A DNA stretch of 64,000 nt. Origin: Chryseobacterium sp. VAUSW3 (GTDB lineage: Bacteria > Bacteroidota > Bacteroidia > Flavobacteriales > Weeksellaceae). A program made the position numbers and the translations under genes. Each line of letters begins with the position of its first letter. Positions within the stretch are counted from its first letter, which is position 1. The stretch is from contig NZ_NIUY01000001.1 of the NCBI RefSeq assembly GCF_002205795.1, forward strand, positions 248,001-312,000, read 5' to 3'. Positions 1 through 8,872 of this stretch are shown here, piece after piece. The notes under the pieces were generated by a model. The model was not told the DNA's origin, made no database searches, and was given only the letters and a program-made list of their open reading frames with translations.

Positions 1-200
1 CAGTATTTATCGATTCTGAAGGGATTTCCGCTAAGATAATAACACAGTAGCTGTTGTGTCGCTACTGTGTGCGCGATATTCCAGTAAATATTATTGTTAA
101 AACCGTCGGGAATCAGCATCAAATCACTGTGCGATGTATTCTGAAGAATTTCCAGAAGATTTCTGCGGACCTGCCTGTGGGCCTGAAAATGATAGTTCAT
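1..200 (-). CDS. DinB-like family protein, N-terminal part only
   Basis: Only the first 66 codons are in the window; the gene runs off the left edge. The peptide starts MNYHFQAHRQVRRNLLEILQ and contains a central NNIYWNIAHTVATQQLLCYY segment. An N-terminal helix followed by a W-N-I-x-H-T helix resembles the DinB/YfiT-like four-helix-bundle superfamily, in which the conserved His binds metal. These proteins are often thiol-dependent transferases or have no known role. The substrate cannot be told from this fragment. The ATG at 200 lies 18 nt downstream of a good promoter. Confidence 0.6.
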   Translation of the reverse strand, partial: MNYHFQAHRQVRRNLLEILQNTSHSDLMLIPDGFNNNIYWNIAHTVATQQLLCYYLSGNPFRIDKY

Positions 201-218
201 TTTACATATTTTAATCCT

Positions 219-249
219 CAAAAATAGGGTAATTAACTGAAAGAGACAA
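219..249 (-). promoter_or_regulatory. Promoter of the DinB-like gene
   Basis: On the minus strand a TATTTTTG box (226 to 219) fits the Bacteroidetes -7 consensus TAnnTTTG, with a TTG (249 to 247) 20 nt upstream as the -33 element. The ATG is 18 nt downstream. The call is based on sequence match alone. Confidence 0.55.
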
Positions 250-462
250 AAATGCATTTTCCGGGGAAAAAGCATTTTAAAAGATTCTAAAAATATTTAT
301 TTAAAAAATGCTTCAATTTGTAATCACGTATTAACAATTCGAATCCCTTCAGCAATCTTTTGTATACAGGGTTTAACAAAACTTTAACTCATTCTTGGCA
401 CCAATTATGTTGACTGATGAGGGTATTTATCAGAAATTTACACATTAAATTTTAAAATCACT

Positions 463-1467
463 ATGTCAGAATTACATCAGGCCGAAGATATAAGACAGCT
501 CACCGAAAAAGTAAGAGAACAGAATTACTTTTTCACCCTACTGAAACAGGAAATCAACAAAGCAATTATCGGACAGGAATATATGGTAGACCGTTTACTG
601 ATCGGTCTTCTGGGCAACGGCCATGTTCTTTTGGAAGGTGTTCCTGGTTTGGCAAAGACACTGGCTATTAAAACACTTTCAGATGCTGTGCAGGGCGATT
701 TTTCACGGATTCAGTTTACACCGGATCTTTTGCCGGCAGACGTTGTGGGAACCATGATGTACAATATAAAAGACAACGATTTTACCATAAAACGCGGACC
801 TATTTTCGCCAATTTTGTACTCGCTGACGAAATTAACCGTGCACCTTCGAAAGTACAGTCGGCACTTCTGGAAGCCATGCAGGAAAAACAGGTAACCATT
901 GGTGACGAAACCATCCCTTTACCAAAACCTTTCCTGGTTTTAGCGACACAGAACCCAATTGATCAGGAAGGAACTTACCTTTTGCCGGAAGCGCAAAGCG
1001 ACCGTTTTATGCTGAAATGCACCATCAGTTATCCGGATTTCGAGGATGAAAGAAAGATTATGAAAATGGTAGCCACATCGCACCAACCGGAGATTAAACC
1101 GGTGATATCGCTCCACAATATTATGGAAGCCAAAAATCTTATCAACCAGATTTATCTTGACGAAAAAATTGAGAAATACATCCTGGATATGGTTTTCGCA
1201 ACCCGGACACCGGAAAATTATGGCCTGGCAGAACTTAAAAATTACATCAGTTTCGGTGCGTCGCCAAGAGCATCCATCAACCTGGCAATCGCTTCGCGGG
1301 CGATGGCTTTCCTGAAAAACCGTGCTTTTGTACTTCCGGAAGATGTGAAGGAAATCGCAAAAGACGTTCTGAGACACCGGATCGGACTAAGTTTTGAAGC
1401 GGAAGCTGAAGAAATTACTGCCGATGAAATTGTAAACAGAATTTTGGGGAAAGTACAGGCTCCCTAA
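463..1467 (+). CDS. MoxR-family AAA+ ATPase
   Basis: This is a 334-aa cytoplasmic AAA+ ATPase of the MoxR class. The Walker A motif GVPGLAKT is at residues 59-66 and Walker B FVLADE around 118-123, followed by the NRAPSKVQSALLEAMQE helix typical of MoxR proteins. It is full length. It sits first in a series with a DUF58 protein and the BatA-D genes, the usual arrangement. MoxR ATPases are thought to act as chaperones that load metals or assemble partner complexes built around von Willebrand A domains. The DUF58 and Bat proteins downstream are the likely partners. A 145-nt gap separates it from the next gene. Confidence 0.95.
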   Translation: MSELHQAEDIRQLTEKVREQNYFFTLLKQEINKAIIGQEYMVDRLLIGLLGNGHVLLEGVPGLAKTLAIKTLSDAVQGDFSRIQFTPDLLPADVVGTMMYNIKDNDFTIKRGPIFANFVLADEINRAPSKVQSALLEAMQEKQVTIGDETIPLPKPFLVLATQNPIDQEGTYLLPEAQSDRFMLKCTISYPDFEDERKIMKMVATSHQPEIKPVISLHNIMEAKNLINQIYLDEKIEKYILDMVFATRTPENYGLAELKNYISFGASPRASINLAIASRAMAFLKNRAFVLPEDVKEIAKDVLRHRIGLSFEAEAEEITADEIVNRILGKVQAP

Positions 1468-1495
1468 TTATCGAAATAAATCCTAAAATAAATTT

Positions 1496-1598
1496 ATAGC
1501 CCCGATTGAAGCGGCATCCTTTTGCGAAACGAAGTGAAGCAAAAGATACAGCGGAAAGCGGGACCGCAGATCAAAGAAAAACAAAATCTTCGGGCTCC
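1496..1598 (+). repeat. Structured intergenic element (nested inverted repeats)
   Basis: The gap between the MoxR and DUF58 genes holds a GC-richer block able to fold. An outer pair is AGCCCCGA (1498-1505) with TCGGGCT (1590-1596), with one bulge. An inner hairpin has perfect arms CTTTTGC (1519-1525) and GCAAAAG (1539-1545). The block also contains GAAGCGGCATCC and AGCGGAAAGCGGGA motifs. From memory, similar GCGGCATCC/AGCGGAAAGCGGG blocks recur between genes in Chryseobacterium-type genomes, so it may be a dispersed repeat or a structured leader or RNA. It lacks a T tract typical of a simple terminator. Confidence 0.5.
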
Positions 1599-1612
1599 TG
1601 AAAAAAGAAATC

Positions 1613-2476
1613 ATGCAGATTAAAGACATCATCAAAAAAGTAAAACAGATTGAGATTCGGACTAAAAAAAAGTCGGAAGCAACGTTGATGGGTCAGTATC
1701 ACAGTGCATTTAAAGGTCAGGGAATGACTTTTTCTGAAGTAAGGCCTTACCAGTTCGGCGACGAAATCCGAAGAATCGACTGGAATAAAACCGCCCGCTT
1801 CCGTGAACCTTTCGTGAAGGTAATGGAAGAAGAGCGCGAACTTACGCTGATGCTTTTGGTGGATATTTCTGCATCGATGGATTACGGCACCAAAACCCAG
1901 CTGAAACGTGAATTTGTCGCAGAAATTGCCGCAAGTTTGGGTTTTTCAGCAGCTGGAAACAATGATAAAGTCGGCCTTATTTTATTCGCCGATAAAGTTT
2001 ATAAAGTTATCCCGCCGCAGAAAGGAAGAAAGCATATTCTGGCCATTATCAGTAATATTTTAACTGCAGATTATGTTCCTGCGGACTCGAAAATTGATGG
2101 TGCGCTGCAGTATATGATGAATATCTTCAAGAAAAAATCGCTGGTTTTTATGTTTTCGGATTTTGAGGATGATTACGATTTAAAGGTTCTTCGCGTGGCT
2201 GCACGAAAACACCAGCTTCTTGGAATGCGTATTTATGATGAAAAAGACAGCGAAATACCGGATATCGGTTATGCGCTCTTTCAGGATTCCGAAACAGGGA
2301 AACAGGTTTGGGCAAACACTTCCAGCGCAAGATGGCGTTACGAATTTGCCGAGAAACAAAAACAGAAAGTTCGCAGCGTAACCGAAGATTTCGAAAATTC
2401 TGCCGCCAGTTTTATGAATATCAATACCGGCGAAGATTATTCGAAATTCCTTTATCAATATTTCAGGAAACGGTGA
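1613..2476 (+). CDS. DUF58 domain protein (vWA-like)
   Basis: This 287-aa protein has the DUF58 signature near residues 45-60 (VRPYQFGDEIRRIDWNKTAR) followed by a vWA-like strand with a MIDAS-type DISAS motif (LLVDISASMDYG). No signal peptide or membrane segment is visible, so it should be cytoplasmic. DUF58 proteins regularly pair with MoxR ATPases and Bat genes. They are taken to be partners of the ATPase, but their biochemistry is not established. The stop codon overlaps the start of the next gene by 1 nt (TGATG), which points to translational coupling. Confidence 0.93.
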   Translation: MQIKDIIKKVKQIEIRTKKKSEATLMGQYHSAFKGQGMTFSEVRPYQFGDEIRRIDWNKTARFREPFVKVMEEERELTLMLLVDISASMDYGTKTQLKREFVAEIAASLGFSAAGNNDKVGLILFADKVYKVIPPQKGRKHILAIISNILTADYVPADSKIDGALQYMMNIFKKKSLVFMFSDFEDDYDLKVLRVAARKHQLLGMRIYDEKDSEIPDIGYALFQDSETGKQVWANTSSARWRYEFAEKQKQKVRSVTEDFENSAASFMNINTGEDYSKFLYQYFRKR

Positions 2477-3411
2477 TGACCATTCAGAAAGTTTATAAAA
2501 ACAGAAATCAGATTTTGAAAAAAATATATTTTATCTTATTCGCCCTTTTATGTGTTTCCGTATTTTCGCAAACGCTGGGTTCACGCCTCGAAAAAAAGAC
2601 TTTGGCGCTGGGCGAAGTTGGTCTATTCCGGGTTAATATTTCAGATCTACAGGGAAAAGATGTGATTTCGGCTCCTAAAAATGAACTGTTGCCTTTTCAT
2701 TTTGAAGAAATTAAAGACAGCATCAGCAAAAGACCCGATTTCTACGAAAGAGTAATTGAATTTGCCATTTTCGAAGAAGGAAAATATACGATTCCTGCAC
2801 TCGATTTCAATATTGGCGGCCAGCTCTACCACACCATTCCTTACGAAGTTGAAGTCATCAATACCGCTCAGAAAGGTGATGAAATCAACGACATCATGAA
2901 AAACAAAGAGGTAAAACTTGATGTTAAAGATTACTGGGAACTTTACAAATGGTATATTTTAGGTTTGCTGATTTTACTGGCTTTAATCTTCATTATTTAT
3001 TATTTGGTTCATTATGCGAAACGCAGAAAAAATTCGCCGGCGGTAATGACCAATCAAACGCTGAAAGAGCTCGAAACTCTTAAGAAGAAAAAATTTATTG
3101 AAAACGGAGATTACCGGTCTTTCTATGTAGAATTAATTGATATTTCCAGAAATTTTATCACCAAACAGTACAAAATTCCTGCAGATGTTCTGTTGACGGA
3201 TGATTTGATTGATGTAATGAAAACGAACAACACCATTTCGCCGGAAAACGAAAAGATTGTTGAAAATATATTTTTGCGAGGTGATTTGGTGAAATTCGCG
3301 AAGACGTTTCCGGACCAGCCTACCATGCAGTCCGACTTCAATGATATAAAAACCTTTGTAAAACGTTCTTCCAAAGATTTGGAAGACGAACAATTAAGAA
3401 CAGGCGTATAA
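2476..3411 (+). CDS. BatD-like membrane protein of the Bat operon
   Basis: The protein has 311 aa. I chose the ATG at 2476, which overlaps the upstream stop, because the residues after it (MTIQKVYKNRNQILKKIYFI) lead into a signal/anchor helix. There follow an extracytoplasmic beta-rich region, one transmembrane helix (about YWELYKWYILGLLILLALIFIIYYLVHYAKRRK, described here only by its ends), and a cytoplasmic helical tail. This layout matches the small BatD-like proteins found between DUF58 and batA in Flavobacteriia. The function is not established; a structural role in the membrane Bat complex is inferred. Its stop overlaps the batA start by 1 nt. Confidence 0.8.
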   Translation: MTIQKVYKNRNQILKKIYFILFALLCVSVFSQTLGSRLEKKTLALGEVGLFRVNISDLQGKDVISAPKNELLPFHFEEIKDSISKRPDFYERVIEFAIFEEGKYTIPALDFNIGGQLYHTIPYEVEVINTAQKGDEINDIMKNKEVKLDVKDYWELYKWYILGLLILLALIFIIYYLVHYAKRRKNSPAVMTNQTLKELETLKKKKFIENGDYRSFYVELIDISRNFITKQYKIPADVLLTDDLIDVMKTNNTISPENEKIVENIFLRGDLVKFAKTFPDQPTMQSDFNDIKTFVKRSSKDLEDEQLRTGV

Positions 3412-4415
3412 TGACATTTGATTTGCTTAATTTAGAATTTTACAGTCCGTGGTTTTTACTGCTGTTCGCCGCTTTCATTCCTTTAATCGTTTTGGATTTA
3501 AGGAAGAAAAAACGAACAGGAATTCGTGTACCCACCATCCGAAACATGCAGGAAAACAAGGGAATTCTATTTGTTCTTTTTCTTCTGAAAATTTCAAAGT
3601 ACATCATACTTTCGGCCTTGATTATTGCAATGGCACGCCCGCGAACCTTCACAATTTCTCAGGATAACGACGACAGTAAGGGGATTGACATTATGCTATC
3701 TGTGGACGTTTCACTCAGTATGCTTGCTAAAGATTTAGAGCCCGACCGCTTAACTGCACTGAAAGGAATTGCCAAAAATTTTATCGAAAAAAGACCCGGC
3801 GACCGTATTGGCCTCGTCACCTATTCCGGCGAGGCGTTTACCAAAGTTCCTGTAACTTCGGATCATGCTGTTTTGCTCGAGGAACTTGAAAACTTAAACC
3901 CACTGGAACTGCAGCCCGGAACCGCAATTGGTGAAGGACTTTCGGTGGCGGTGAGTCATTTACGCCACAGCAAATCCAAATCGAAAATCATTATTTTAAT
4001 GACCGATGGCGTGAATACGATTGAAAATGCAATGCCGGCTCAGGTTGGCGCTCAACTGGCGAAAAGCAACGATATAAAAGTATATTCCATCGGTATCGGA
4101 ACCAACGGGTATGCGCTGATGCCAACAGCAACCGACATTTTTGGCGACTTGGTTTTCAATGAAGCCGAAGTGAAAATTGATGAGCCTGTGCTCCGTGAAA
4201 TTGCACAAACGACTGGTGGAAAATATTTCCGAGCCACATCCAACCAAAGTCTGGAGCAGGTATATGAAGAAATTAATCAGCTTGAAAAATCAGAACTTAA
4301 GTCCACAAAACTTTATAACTATCAGGAATATTTCAGGATTTTTCTTTGGATTGCTTTGGCAGTTTTATTACTCGATGCGCTGCTTCGGTGGGTATTTTAT
4401 AAGTTTTTAAGTTGA
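3411..4415 (+). CDS. batA: BatA, membrane vWA-domain protein
   Basis: This 334-aa protein has two N-terminal membrane helices (about residues 12-28 and 52-76), a vWA domain with a MIDAS motif DVSLS at 99-103 and a later MTDG loop, and a C-terminal membrane helix (FRIFLWIALAVLLLDALLRW). That is the classic BatA layout. Bat proteins were linked to aerotolerance in Bacteroides fragilis, and the complex sits in the inner membrane. The start overlaps the upstream stop (TAATGA). BatB follows after 24 nt. Confidence 0.93.
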   Translation: MTFDLLNLEFYSPWFLLLFAAFIPLIVLDLRKKKRTGIRVPTIRNMQENKGILFVLFLLKISKYIILSALIIAMARPRTFTISQDNDDSKGIDIMLSVDVSLSMLAKDLEPDRLTALKGIAKNFIEKRPGDRIGLVTYSGEAFTKVPVTSDHAVLLEELENLNPLELQPGTAIGEGLSVAVSHLRHSKSKSKIIILMTDGVNTIENAMPAQVGAQLAKSNDIKVYSIGIGTNGYALMPTATDIFGDLVFNEAEVKIDEPVLREIAQTTGGKYFRATSNQSLEQVYEEINQLEKSELKSTKLYNYQEYFRIFLWIALAVLLLDALLRWVFYKFLS

Positions 4416-4439
4416 TGAGAAGAGAATTTGAACACTAAT

Positions 4440-5447
4440 ATGAATTGGTATTTAGGAAATAACTGGTATTTACTCTTGCTGCTGCTCCTGCCGCTGCTTG
4501 GGATTATTATTGCTGGATACATAAAGTGGAAAAACCGCAAGAAAACCGTATTTGCGGAAGCCAGATTCCAGGAAGAACTCTTTGAAAAGAAAAGTAGATT
4601 TTCCCGGTTTCTTCCGGCTTTATATTTGATCGCTACCCTTTTTCTTATTCTTTCGATTGTAGATTTACTCAGCGGTACCGAGGAAGTTAAAACCAGGCAG
4701 AAGATGAACAATGTAATTTTTCTTCTTGATGTCTCCAATTCGATGAATGCACAGGACGTGGAACAAAACCGCTTAACTCAAGCCAAAAACATCATCATCA
4801 ACACGATGTTTAAGATGAAGAATGATAAAGTTGGAATTGTGGTTTTTGCCGGTGAATCTGCTTCAATAATGCCTTTGACCACGGATTTTACTGCTGCAGA
4901 AACTTATATCGGAGGAGTGGAAACCAGTGTAGTAAAAATTCAGGGAACTGATTTTTTAAACGGAATGAAAACCACTGCAGATAAATTTAAAAATGTCGCA
5001 AAAGGTTCGCGTAAAGTTGTTTTAGTTAGCGACGGTGAAGATAATGAAGGAAACGAGAAAGCAGCCATAAGACTTGCAAATAAAGAAGGAATTCATGTAG
5101 TTTCTGTGGGAATAGGAACTGAGGAAGGAGCGCCGATTCCGGAATATGTATTCGGGCAGTTGATGGGGTATAAAACTGATCTGACCGGTCAAACGGTGAT
5201 TTCTAAACGACAGACGAATGCGCTGAAGAATATCGCGGAAGAAACCGGTGGAACCTATATTGATGGCAATAACCTGGACGATGCCACCTCGCAGATTATT
5301 GATGGGCTGGCAAAAACATCTTCGTCATCTGAAACCTTGGTAAAATCCCAAAACGCCATTCATTATTATCAGTATTTTTTAGGCATTTCTATATTTCTTT
5401 TTCTTTTAATTTTTCTCTTAAATCCAAAGAGAGAGTTTAATATTTAA
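4440..5447 (+). CDS. batB: BatB, membrane vWA-domain protein
   Basis: The protein has 335 aa. I start at the ATG at 4440 (MNWYLGNNWYLLLLL...), the usual BatB beginning; a TTG 12 nt upstream would add only four residues. It has two N-terminal membrane helices, a vWA domain with a DVSNS MIDAS motif and a VSDGEDN loop, and a C-terminal membrane helix (YYQYFLGISIFLFLLIFLLN). BatA and BatB form the vWA pair of the Bat complex. The 89-nt gap before batC carries its own promoter box. Confidence 0.93.
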   Translation: MNWYLGNNWYLLLLLLLPLLGIIIAGYIKWKNRKKTVFAEARFQEELFEKKSRFSRFLPALYLIATLFLILSIVDLLSGTEEVKTRQKMNNVIFLLDVSNSMNAQDVEQNRLTQAKNIIINTMFKMKNDKVGIVVFAGESASIMPLTTDFTAAETYIGGVETSVVKIQGTDFLNGMKTTADKFKNVAKGSRKVVLVSDGEDNEGNEKAAIRLANKEGIHVVSVGIGTEEGAPIPEYVFGQLMGYKTDLTGQTVISKRQTNALKNIAEETGGTYIDGNNLDDATSQIIDGLAKTSSSSETLVKSQNAIHYYQYFLGISIFLFLLIFLLNPKREFNI

Positions 5448-5523
5448 CTAATATTCAGGTATTTCGGTCTATATTTAACCGAATTTTAACAGAAACACCT
5501 ACTCGACTTAACATTAAAAGAGA

Positions 5524-5531
5524 TAATTTTG
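5524..5531 (+). promoter_or_regulatory. -7 box of an internal promoter for batC, leaderless geometry
   Basis: TAATTTTG matches TAnnTTTG and ends only 5 nt before the batC ATG at 5537. With initiation 5-7 nt past the box, the transcript would begin at or next to the start codon. No convincing -33 TTG was found at the usual distance. Confidence 0.45.
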
Positions 5532-5536
5532 CAGTA

Positions 5537-6280
5537 ATGAGTCGCAATTTACTTTTCACCTCCATATTATTAATTTTTTGCACTGTCTTTTTCTCGGCAC
5601 AGAAGAGTTACAACACCCTTGTTTTTGAAGGCAATAAGGATTTCGATAAGAAGAACTACGAAGCTTCTTCATCAAAATATATGGAAGCCATTAAGATTAA
5701 TGAAAAAGATTTCAGCGCACACTATAACCTCGGCAATTCACTTTATAAAAGAAAAATGTTTGCAGAAGCCACTGCGGAATACGAAAAAGCTGAAAAATTA
5801 GCTGCCACAATTCCGGATAAAGCTGCCGCACTTTATAATTTGGGTAATGCTTACATGCAGACAAATAATTCGAAAAAAGCAGCTGAATTTTACAAACAGG
5901 CTTTGAAACAGGATCCTTACAACGAAACCATCCGCAAGAATTACGAAATCGCGATGCTGAAGGAAAAAGAAAAGCAGGAAGAGAATAAGCAGAAAAATAA
6001 TTCCGGCGGCGGTGGCGGAAACGATAAAAACCAAGACAAAAACCAGGGCGATGAAAAAGGCGACACGCCACAAAGCCAGTCAGGACAAGGGCAGCAAAAC
6101 AAAGGCGAAGGCGAAGGCGACGATCCCAACAAAAATAAAAATGATAACTCCGGCAAATTGCCTAAAGACCTTGAAAATTCAATCCTTAACCGTGTAGAAA
6201 ATAAAGAAAGAGAGACCGCAAAAAGGATTCTCAATAAGAACTCCTATTCGATGCCACAAAGCAACGAAAAGGATTGGTGA
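5537..6280 (+). CDS. batC: BatC, TPR protein with charged Gly/Gln-rich tail
   Basis: This 247-aa protein starts with a signal peptide (MSRNLLFTSILLIFCTVFFSA). At least two or three TPR units follow (ALYNLGNAYMQTNNSKKAAEFYKQAL around residues 95-120). From about 150 to 210 comes a low-complexity tail rich in Gly, Lys, Gln, Asp and Asn (NSGGGGGNDKNQDKNQGDEKG). This is the standard BatC architecture, a periplasmic TPR scaffold for the Bat complex. Its stop overlaps the batD ATG by 1 nt. Confidence 0.88.
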   Translation: MSRNLLFTSILLIFCTVFFSAQKSYNTLVFEGNKDFDKKNYEASSSKYMEAIKINEKDFSAHYNLGNSLYKRKMFAEATAEYEKAEKLAATIPDKAAALYNLGNAYMQTNNSKKAAEFYKQALKQDPYNETIRKNYEIAMLKEKEKQEENKQKNNSGGGGGNDKNQDKNQGDEKGDTPQSQSGQGQQNKGEGEGDDPNKNKNDNSGKLPKDLENSILNRVENKERETAKRILNKNSYSMPQSNEKDW

Positions 6281-8016
6281 TGAAAAACAGACTTCCATAC
6301 ATATTATTTCTTTTCTCGACGATATTAAGTTATGGTCAGGTAACTTTAGCTGTATCCGAAGTGAAGGACCAGAAAGTGAACCAGCCGTTTAACCTAACGG
6401 TTTTACTCGAAATTGCCGGCGAAAACATGCAGCAGGAAACCCCGCTCAGAATGCCCGACACTTCAAAATTCGATATCATCGGCACCGCATCTGAGCAAAA
6501 CACAATTGTTCTTGATGCAAAAAAAGGTAATGTCTTGAACCAGATGGTTTACCAGATGGTTCTGAGTCCGAAGCGTGCGGGAAAAGTTACATTCGGATCG
6601 GTATTGGTCACCGTAAACGGTAAAATTTACAAGACCGAGCCTTTCGAAATTAATGTAAGGGAAAACGATAAAAAATCTTCAGTTGCTGCAACTTCTCATT
6701 CGGATGAAGTGTATCTCAACATGGAGGTAAAGGACAAAGAGGTTTATAAAAACGAACCTACCATCGCAGTTCTGCGCGCCTATAGCCGGGATTACAATAA
6801 TTTCAGAAAAGTTGGTAACATCCATTATCCACGAGATAGAAATATCCGGATTAAACCAGTGAGTTTTGCGAAATCCGAAATCGAATCCCATTCAGATATT
6901 GCGTCGCAGGTTATTGCCGTGTTTATGATTTTTCCATCAGAGACCGGTTCAGTTGATGTACCTCCAGTTTCTGCATCAATTTCGGGTTCTTCAAAGGAAG
7001 AAAAAATAACCTCCAATAAAGTAAGGCTCAATGTAAAGAAACTTCCATCGGGAATGCCCATTCATTTTAAAAATGCCGTCGGAAATTTTGCGGTTTCTGT
7101 GGCAAACAACAGCACAGTTGAAGTTGCGGAAATCGACAAACCTGTAAATATCTCGATACAGATTTCAGGATCCGGTAATTTTGGTACGCTTCATTTACCA
7201 AAAATGGTAAATTCTGCAGATTATGTGTTTTTTGAACCTAAAGTTTCAGTAAAAACCAATGCAAAAGACAACAGACTAAATGGCATTTTGAAAGCAGATT
7301 ATGTTGTAATCCCCAAGCGGCCGGGACCGATCAGCATCAGTTTTGAGAACTTTTCTTACTTCGATCCTGAGACTAAAAAATATGTTGATTTGGGATCTCA
7401 ATCTATCGCCTTAAACGTAAAAACACCTCAACAGATTGCAGACTCTAAAACGACGCTTGAAAAAGTTAACGATTATACCAATAACGTTCTGGAAACCGTA
7501 AACACCCCGGTTCTGCAGACTCATAATTTAAAAATAAAAGATAAAAGCAGGATTAACTGGAAAATTGTTTTCGGAAACTTGGCTTTAATGGCTGGACTAC
7601 TTTCTCTCTTCCTTGTGATAAAGAAGAAAATGACACACCGCAATTTAAAACCGGTGATCACCACAAAGCCAATCACTACTATCGCCGAAACAGAGGAACT
7701 GATTCGCAATAAATTGAGCGTTCAGTTTGATGACAATATTAAATATTTAAAAAAACTGGCTGAAAATAAAGATTTCTCGAAATTTATTTCGGTGTACGAA
7801 GAAATAAATGCCGACACCAAAGAAAACTTCGGCCTTCTTACCGAATCAGATTTTAAAAAATATCTGGAAACACATAAAGGTCAGAAGTTTGCGGATGAGT
7901 ACAGAGCACTTTCAGAACAAATTTTGGTCGAAAAATACGCGCCATATCATTCCGATGAACATATCGATGAGCTTTTAAAATCTATCGTCAGAATATATTC
8001 TCAGATTAGACAATAA
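6280..8016 (+). CDS. batD: BatD, oxygen-tolerance (BatD) family membrane protein
   Basis: The protein has 578 aa. I chose the ATG at 6280, overlapping the batC stop (TGATG), over TTG/GTG codons just upstream. It has a signal peptide (MKNRLPYILFLFSTILSYGQ), long extracytoplasmic beta-sandwich repeats of the BatD family, one transmembrane helix near residue 430 (IVFGNLALMAGLLSLFLVIK) and a cytoplasmic helical C-terminus. BatD closes the operon. The family is associated with aerotolerance, but its molecular role is unknown. Confidence 0.9.
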   Translation: MKNRLPYILFLFSTILSYGQVTLAVSEVKDQKVNQPFNLTVLLEIAGENMQQETPLRMPDTSKFDIIGTASEQNTIVLDAKKGNVLNQMVYQMVLSPKRAGKVTFGSVLVTVNGKIYKTEPFEINVRENDKKSSVAATSHSDEVYLNMEVKDKEVYKNEPTIAVLRAYSRDYNNFRKVGNIHYPRDRNIRIKPVSFAKSEIESHSDIASQVIAVFMIFPSETGSVDVPPVSASISGSSKEEKITSNKVRLNVKKLPSGMPIHFKNAVGNFAVSVANNSTVEVAEIDKPVNISIQISGSGNFGTLHLPKMVNSADYVFFEPKVSVKTNAKDNRLNGILKADYVVIPKRPGPISISFENFSYFDPETKKYVDLGSQSIALNVKTPQQIADSKTTLEKVNDYTNNVLETVNTPVLQTHNLKIKDKSRINWKIVFGNLALMAGLLSLFLVIKKKMTHRNLKPVITTKPITTIAETEELIRNKLSVQFDDNIKYLKKLAENKDFSKFISVYEEINADTKENFGLLTESDFKKYLETHKGQKFADEYRALSEQILVEKYAPYHSDEHIDELLKSIVRIYSQIRQ

Positions 8017-8030
8017 TCAATTAATTTTTC

Positions 8031-8038
8031 TATTTTTG
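8031..8038 (+). promoter_or_regulatory. -7 box, promoter of the marC-like gene
   Basis: TATTTTTG fits TAnnTTTG and lies 21 nt before the ATG at 8060, in the short gap after batD. Confidence 0.5.
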
Positions 8039-8059
8039 CGAAATTAATAATTTTAAGAA

Positions 8060-8656
8060 ATGCTTGACTCTTTCTCTTTAAAAGAAACGCTTACCACTAC
8101 TATGGTTCTTTTTGCTGTAATTGACATTGTAGGCTCAATTCCAATTATTGTCACTTTAAAGCAGAAATTTGGGCATATTGAATCAGAAAAAGCCGCGATT
8201 GTATCGGGTATCCTGATGATTTCTTTTCTTTTTATCGGAAATAAAATTCTTAAATTTATTGGCGTTGATGTGAATTCGTTTGCAATTGCCGGTGCTTTTG
8301 TAATCTTCATCATCGCAGTGGAAATGATTCTGGGCATCGAAATCCAAAAGCATCACGAAGCCAAATCTGCCTCCATCGTTCCCATTGCATTCCCGCTAAT
8401 TGCAGGTGCCGGAACACTTACCACTACCCTTTCTTTACGTGCGGAATATCATGATATAAATATTATTTTGGGAATAATCCTCAATACAATTTTCGTATAT
8501 TTGGTTCTGAAATCAGCGAACTGGATCGAGCGGAAACTGGGCGACGGAACCCTTCAGGTTTTGCAGAAAGTTTTCGGAATTATTCTTCTTGCGATTTCGA
8601 TTAAGCTGTTTACAACCAACTTTGCACAGTTGATCACCACTTACGTTAAATTTTAA
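8060..8656 (+). CDS. MarC-family integral membrane protein
   Basis: This 198-aa protein consists almost entirely of about six hydrophobic helices. It carries MarC-family segments: LFAVIDIVGSIPI near the N-terminus and PIAFPLIAGAGTLTTTLSL in the middle. MarC (UPF0056/YhcE-like) proteins have no proven function; the early link to multiple antibiotic resistance was not upheld. It has its own promoter box upstream and a small membrane-protein gene 10 nt downstream, probably co-transcribed. Confidence 0.92.
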   Translation: MLDSFSLKETLTTTMVLFAVIDIVGSIPIIVTLKQKFGHIESEKAAIVSGILMISFLFIGNKILKFIGVDVNSFAIAGAFVIFIIAVEMILGIEIQKHHEAKSASIVPIAFPLIAGAGTLTTTLSLRAEYHDINIILGIILNTIFVYLVLKSANWIERKLGDGTLQVLQKVFGIILLAISIKLFTTNFAQLITTYVKF

Positions 8657-8666
8657 AGACTCATAA

Positions 8667-8861
8667 ATGCATCTTTTTTATAAAATATTCTTAGTGTTAT
8701 TCGTAATTTTCATTGGCTTCAACCTGTACGCAATGGAATGGCAACTTGGCTTCTGGCACGAAGAAAACGCTAAATTCATTTTATCAATTTCCGCAGCAAT
8801 TGTGGGAATTCTGGTAGTTTTTGTAATGCACACCTTAAGCAGGTTTGCGGCGAAAAAGTAA
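8667..8861 (+). CDS. Small two-helix membrane protein, unknown function
   Basis: This 64-aa protein has two hydrophobic helices (FYKIFLVLFVIFIGFNLYAM and FILSISAAIVGILVVFVMHTL) joined by an acidic, Trp-containing loop (WQLGFWHEEN). It starts 10 nt after the MarC-like gene in the same direction, so co-transcription is likely. I do not recognise a named family. A Lys-rich C-terminus suggests a cytoplasmic tail. Confidence 0.75.
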   Translation: MHLFYKIFLVLFVIFIGFNLYAMEWQLGFWHEENAKFILSISAAIVGILVVFVMHTLSRFAAKK

Positions 8862-8872
8862 TTTTCCGGGAT

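Noticed and set aside
4428-4439. TTG start of batB four codons upstream of the ATG
   Set aside because: The ATG at 4440 gives the usual MNWYLGN N-terminus of BatB.
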